A DNA stretch of 64,000 nucleotides from ZC4RG30 sp039932715 (GTDB lineage: Bacteria > Pseudomonadota > Gammaproteobacteria > Steroidobacterales > Steroidobacteraceae). Below, piece after piece: positions 62,239 to 64,000 of the stretch. How positions within the stretch are numbered: position 1 is the first letter of the stretch; each line of letters begins with the position of its first letter. The translations under genes and the position numbers were made by a program. The stretch is from positions 1 through 64,000 of the forward strand of contig JBDTPN010000006.1 of assembly GCA_039932715.1 (NCBI GenBank), in the 5' to 3' direction. A model generated the notes under the pieces. The model saw only the letters and a program-made list of their open reading frames with translations. It had not been told where the DNA came from and ran no database searches.

Positions 62239-63156
62239 TCAGACATCCATGATGGCCAGAGCTTCGGCAATGCTGCTCAGCGGGTCGCGACCGGGCGTCG
62301 GCCGCCACTCGTGGCTCACGTACCCTTGGTACGGCAGCTCCGCGATCACCTGGGCGATATAGCGGAAATTAAGCTCCTGCGTCCCGTCAATCTCGTTGCG
62401 CGTTGGCACACCCGCGACGTGGAAGTGGCCGATGGAGCCGATGGACTCGCGGATGCGCCAGGCGACGTCACCATCCATGATCTGCAGATGGTAGATGTCG
62501 CAGAGCAGCTTGACGTTGGGCGAGTTGACTCGCGCGACAACATCCATCCCCCAGTCCCAATGACCGAACACCATGTCCTTGCGTGCAAGATTGGGGTTAT
62601 TGGGGCGGCGGTCGTTGACGTTCTCCAGGCAGGCCGTGACGTCATGCCCCTCGAGAGAATCCTTGAGGCGATTGAGGAACGCGACGGCGTTGTCTGCCGC
62701 CTTCGCGTAGTCCAGGCCCCGACGCGCGCCAGCATTGAATCCGAATCGACGCACGCCTGCGTCGGCGCAGACCTTGGCGTTGGCAACCATCCCCGCGAGC
62801 TGCGTATCGTGGATCTCGGGATGAACGATGCCGGCCTCGAAGTCCACTTTGCCCGGACCCGCAAGCGTGCACGTGAGCCCGTATCGGCGAAGAGTGGGCC
62901 AGGATTCAGCAGGCAGAATGTCGAAGCCCAGCGCACCAACACGCACCGCCGTTTCGCACATCGAATCCAGCGACGGCGCCGCCCCCGGCCCCGGCGCCTG
63001 GGACCTGCCCCCGAAAGTATTGGGCCACAGCGCCTGCCTGATACGCCCTTTGCGCGGAATTGGAGCCGCCTCGGCCTGCAGACCTAACGCGATTCGCGGC
63101 AAGGTAGCAGTGATACCGACTGCACCCAGCGCCCCCAGGATCTCTCGTCTTTTCAT
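62239..63156 (-). CDS. Tat-exported sugar-isomerase-like TIM barrel (hydroxypyruvate isomerase family)
   Basis: 305 aa. Twin-arginine-like signal MKRREILGALGAVGITATLP. Mature part of the AP endonuclease 2/xylose isomerase-like barrel: RFGFNAGARRGLDYAKAADNAV, VTACLENVNDRRPNN with a metal Glu, VKLLCDIYHLQIMDGD, HFHVAGVPTRNEIDGTQELN and YQGYVSHEWRP. Close to hydroxypyruvate isomerase in pattern, but exported, which Hyi is not. Substrate unknown; the neighbouring heme/propeller gene and the PQQ dehydrogenase suggest a periplasmic sugar or polyol pathway (inference). Confidence 0.82.
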   Translation of the reverse strand: MKRREILGALGAVGITATLPRIALGLQAEAAPIPRKGRIRQALWPNTFGGRSQAPGPGAAPSLDSMCETAVRVGALGFDILPAESWPTLRRYGLTCTLAGPGKVDFEAGIVHPEIHDTQLAGMVANAKVCADAGVRRFGFNAGARRGLDYAKAADNAVAFLNRLKDSLEGHDVTACLENVNDRRPNNPNLARKDMVFGHWDWGMDVVARVNSPNVKLLCDIYHLQIMDGDVAWRIRESIGSIGHFHVAGVPTRNEIDGTQELNFRYIAQVIAELPYQGYVSHEWRPTPGRDPLSSIAEALAIMDV

Positions 63157-63262
63157 AACGTGAGAGTAGTCGATTATTTGTCAGTCTGGTGCGGCGAACG
63201 CCCCCGCCCTGCGTTCCGGGGTGGAAGCGATTTAGGATAGAGTGCGCTACATCAAAATCGCC

Positions 63263-64000
63263 ATGGCATCGAGATTTGCAATCCTCCTGAGTGCGGCTGT
63301 TGTTCTGGCGAGCCGGAACGCGGCGGCCCAGAGCCTCTTTACCGGCAACAATTCGGTCAGCGGAAACGCGGATGCGGGCCAGACGGTCTACGCACAGGCC
63401 TGCGTCAGCTGTCATGGTCCCCGGCTTGAGGGCAGTGCCTTCGCACCCACGCTGGTCGGACAGACCTTCATCAGCCATTGGCGCGGCAAGCCGGCGGGTG
63501 AATTGCTGACCCAGATGCGCAATACCATGCCACCGCGAGGCATGGGCACAGTGAAGCCTGAGGCATTCCCGGACCTGCTGGCCTTCCTGGTGAAAGCCAA
63601 CCTGCAAGGGCCGGCTTTCCTGGCGGCATTGCCGGTCCCAGCTTCACCCCCCCCTGCCTCAATGACTCGCGCGCCGAAGCCACTTGCGGCGGATATCGCG
63701 CAGCGATTGTCACGCTTGAGCCCGGTCACGGCGGCCATGCTCGCCGCGCCAGCACAAGGGGACTGGCTGATGTGGCGCAGGACCTTCGACTCTTCCGGCT
63801 TCAGCCCGCTGGGGCAAATCGATCGCAGCAATGTGCAGCGGCTGCAGAAAGTCTGGAGCCTGCCGCTGTCCCAGAGCACCAACGAAATCACGCCGCTGGT
63901 CCACGAAGGCGTGCTGTTCGTCTACAGCGGCGCCGCCTTGCAGGCCGTCGATGCCGTCACCGGAAAGCAACTGTGGAAATACCAACGCGAAAGCAGCGGT
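63263..64000 (+). CDS. cytochrome c / PQQ-dependent dehydrogenase fusion (5' part)
   Basis: First 246 codons; the frame is open to the window end. Starts at ATG 63263 (an in-frame GTG at 63242 is possible). Signal peptide to about 22; class I cytochrome c with CVSCH at 47-51 and distal Met in NTMPPRGMG; Pro-rich linker; propeller begins WLMWRRTFDSSGFSPLGQIDRSNVQRLQKVWSLPL near residue 175. Same order as the product of 43533-45806 (heme first, PQQ propeller second), so the two are paralogues of different branches. Alcohol or sugar oxidation in the periplasm. Divergent from the TIM-barrel gene. Confidence 0.82.
   Translation, partial: MASRFAILLSAAVVLASRNAAAQSLFTGNNSVSGNADAGQTVYAQACVSCHGPRLEGSAFAPTLVGQTFISHWRGKPAGELLTQMRNTMPPRGMGTVKPEAFPDLLAFLVKANLQGPAFLAALPVPASPPPASMTRAPKPLAADIAQRLSRLSPVTAAMLAAPAQGDWLMWRRTFDSSGFSPLGQIDRSNVQRLQKVWSLPLSQSTNEITPLVHEGVLFVYSGAALQAVDAVTGKQLWKYQRESSG

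Overview
GC-rich bacterial chromosome, densely packed, with no rRNA, tRNA, CRISPR array, insertion sequence or phage gene visible. The gene set points to a Gammaproteobacterium: a fused RlmK/RlmL rRNA methyltransferase, a full Puu putrescine pathway with PotFGHI, monomeric isocitrate dehydrogenase, RlmE, PbpG, Lpp-type outer-membrane lipoproteins, TonB receptor and TorF-like porin. The many quinoproteins, CadC-like regulators with TPR tails and delta-60 repeat proteins suggest a free-living aerobic lineage near Steroidobacterales/Nevskiales; this placement is an inference.

Layout. (a) 1-16300, polyamine block. On the minus strand, from 13402 down to 576: puuD, puuA, spuC-like aminotransferase, potF, potG, potH, potI, a polyphosphate-glucokinase-like ROK kinase, two PLP enzymes, an HDOD-like protein and agmatine deiminase. 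Divergent from puuD are a second puuA-like gene and puuB. (b) 16264-24750, a compact unit of a membrane-bound CadC-type regulator translationally coupled to a TonB-dependent receptor, flanked by two paralogous delta-60-repeat/Calx-beta surface proteins with matching Gly-rich, Cys-containing hydrophobic C-termini. Both paralogue promoters carry the same array of GCCAAAG boxes phased at 11 bp. This is the best candidate for an undescribed system here. (c) 24819-27688, a two-subunit molybdenum hydroxylase. (d) 27762-33457, rlmKL coupled to puuC, the repressor gene puuR, and a divergent second omega-aminotransferase, i.e. the rest of the putrescine regulon. (e) 33531-36000, a TorF-like porin and a TolC-family lipoprotein. 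(f) 35993-39186, S-formylglutathione hydrolase, 2-hydroxyacid dehydrogenase, glycerate kinase and inorganic pyrophosphatase. (g) 39242-45806, ABC ATPase, FtsX permease, periplasmic adaptor and a cytochrome c/PQQ dehydrogenase in one overlapping operon. (h) 45769-49304, a PlpD-type patatin and a soluble aldose dehydrogenase. (i) 49375-50613, a decayed patch: an MFS pseudogene and a small secreted protein whose start codon is missing. (j) 50680-56022, hydrolase, HpaI-type aldolase, a triple SnoaL-like secreted protein and an SMP-30 lactonase. (k) 56053-59981, RlmE, a FAD protein, PbpG and a SpoU methyltransferase. (l) 60016-64000, a heme-c/beta-propeller protein, a Tat-exported TIM-barrel protein and the start of another cytochrome c/PQQ dehydrogenase.

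How it works together. Putrescine could be made from agmatine (AguA; the partner amidohydrolase is not here), imported by PotFGHI, and degraded either through gamma-glutamylation (PuuA-PuuB-PuuC-PuuD to GABA) or direct transamination, under PuuR. Similar AT-rich elements ending in TAAAC sit in front of puuD, puuA2, puuR and, more weakly, potF. Translational coupling through ATGA or GTGA overlaps is frequent, and convergent genes repeatedly overlap at their 3' ends.
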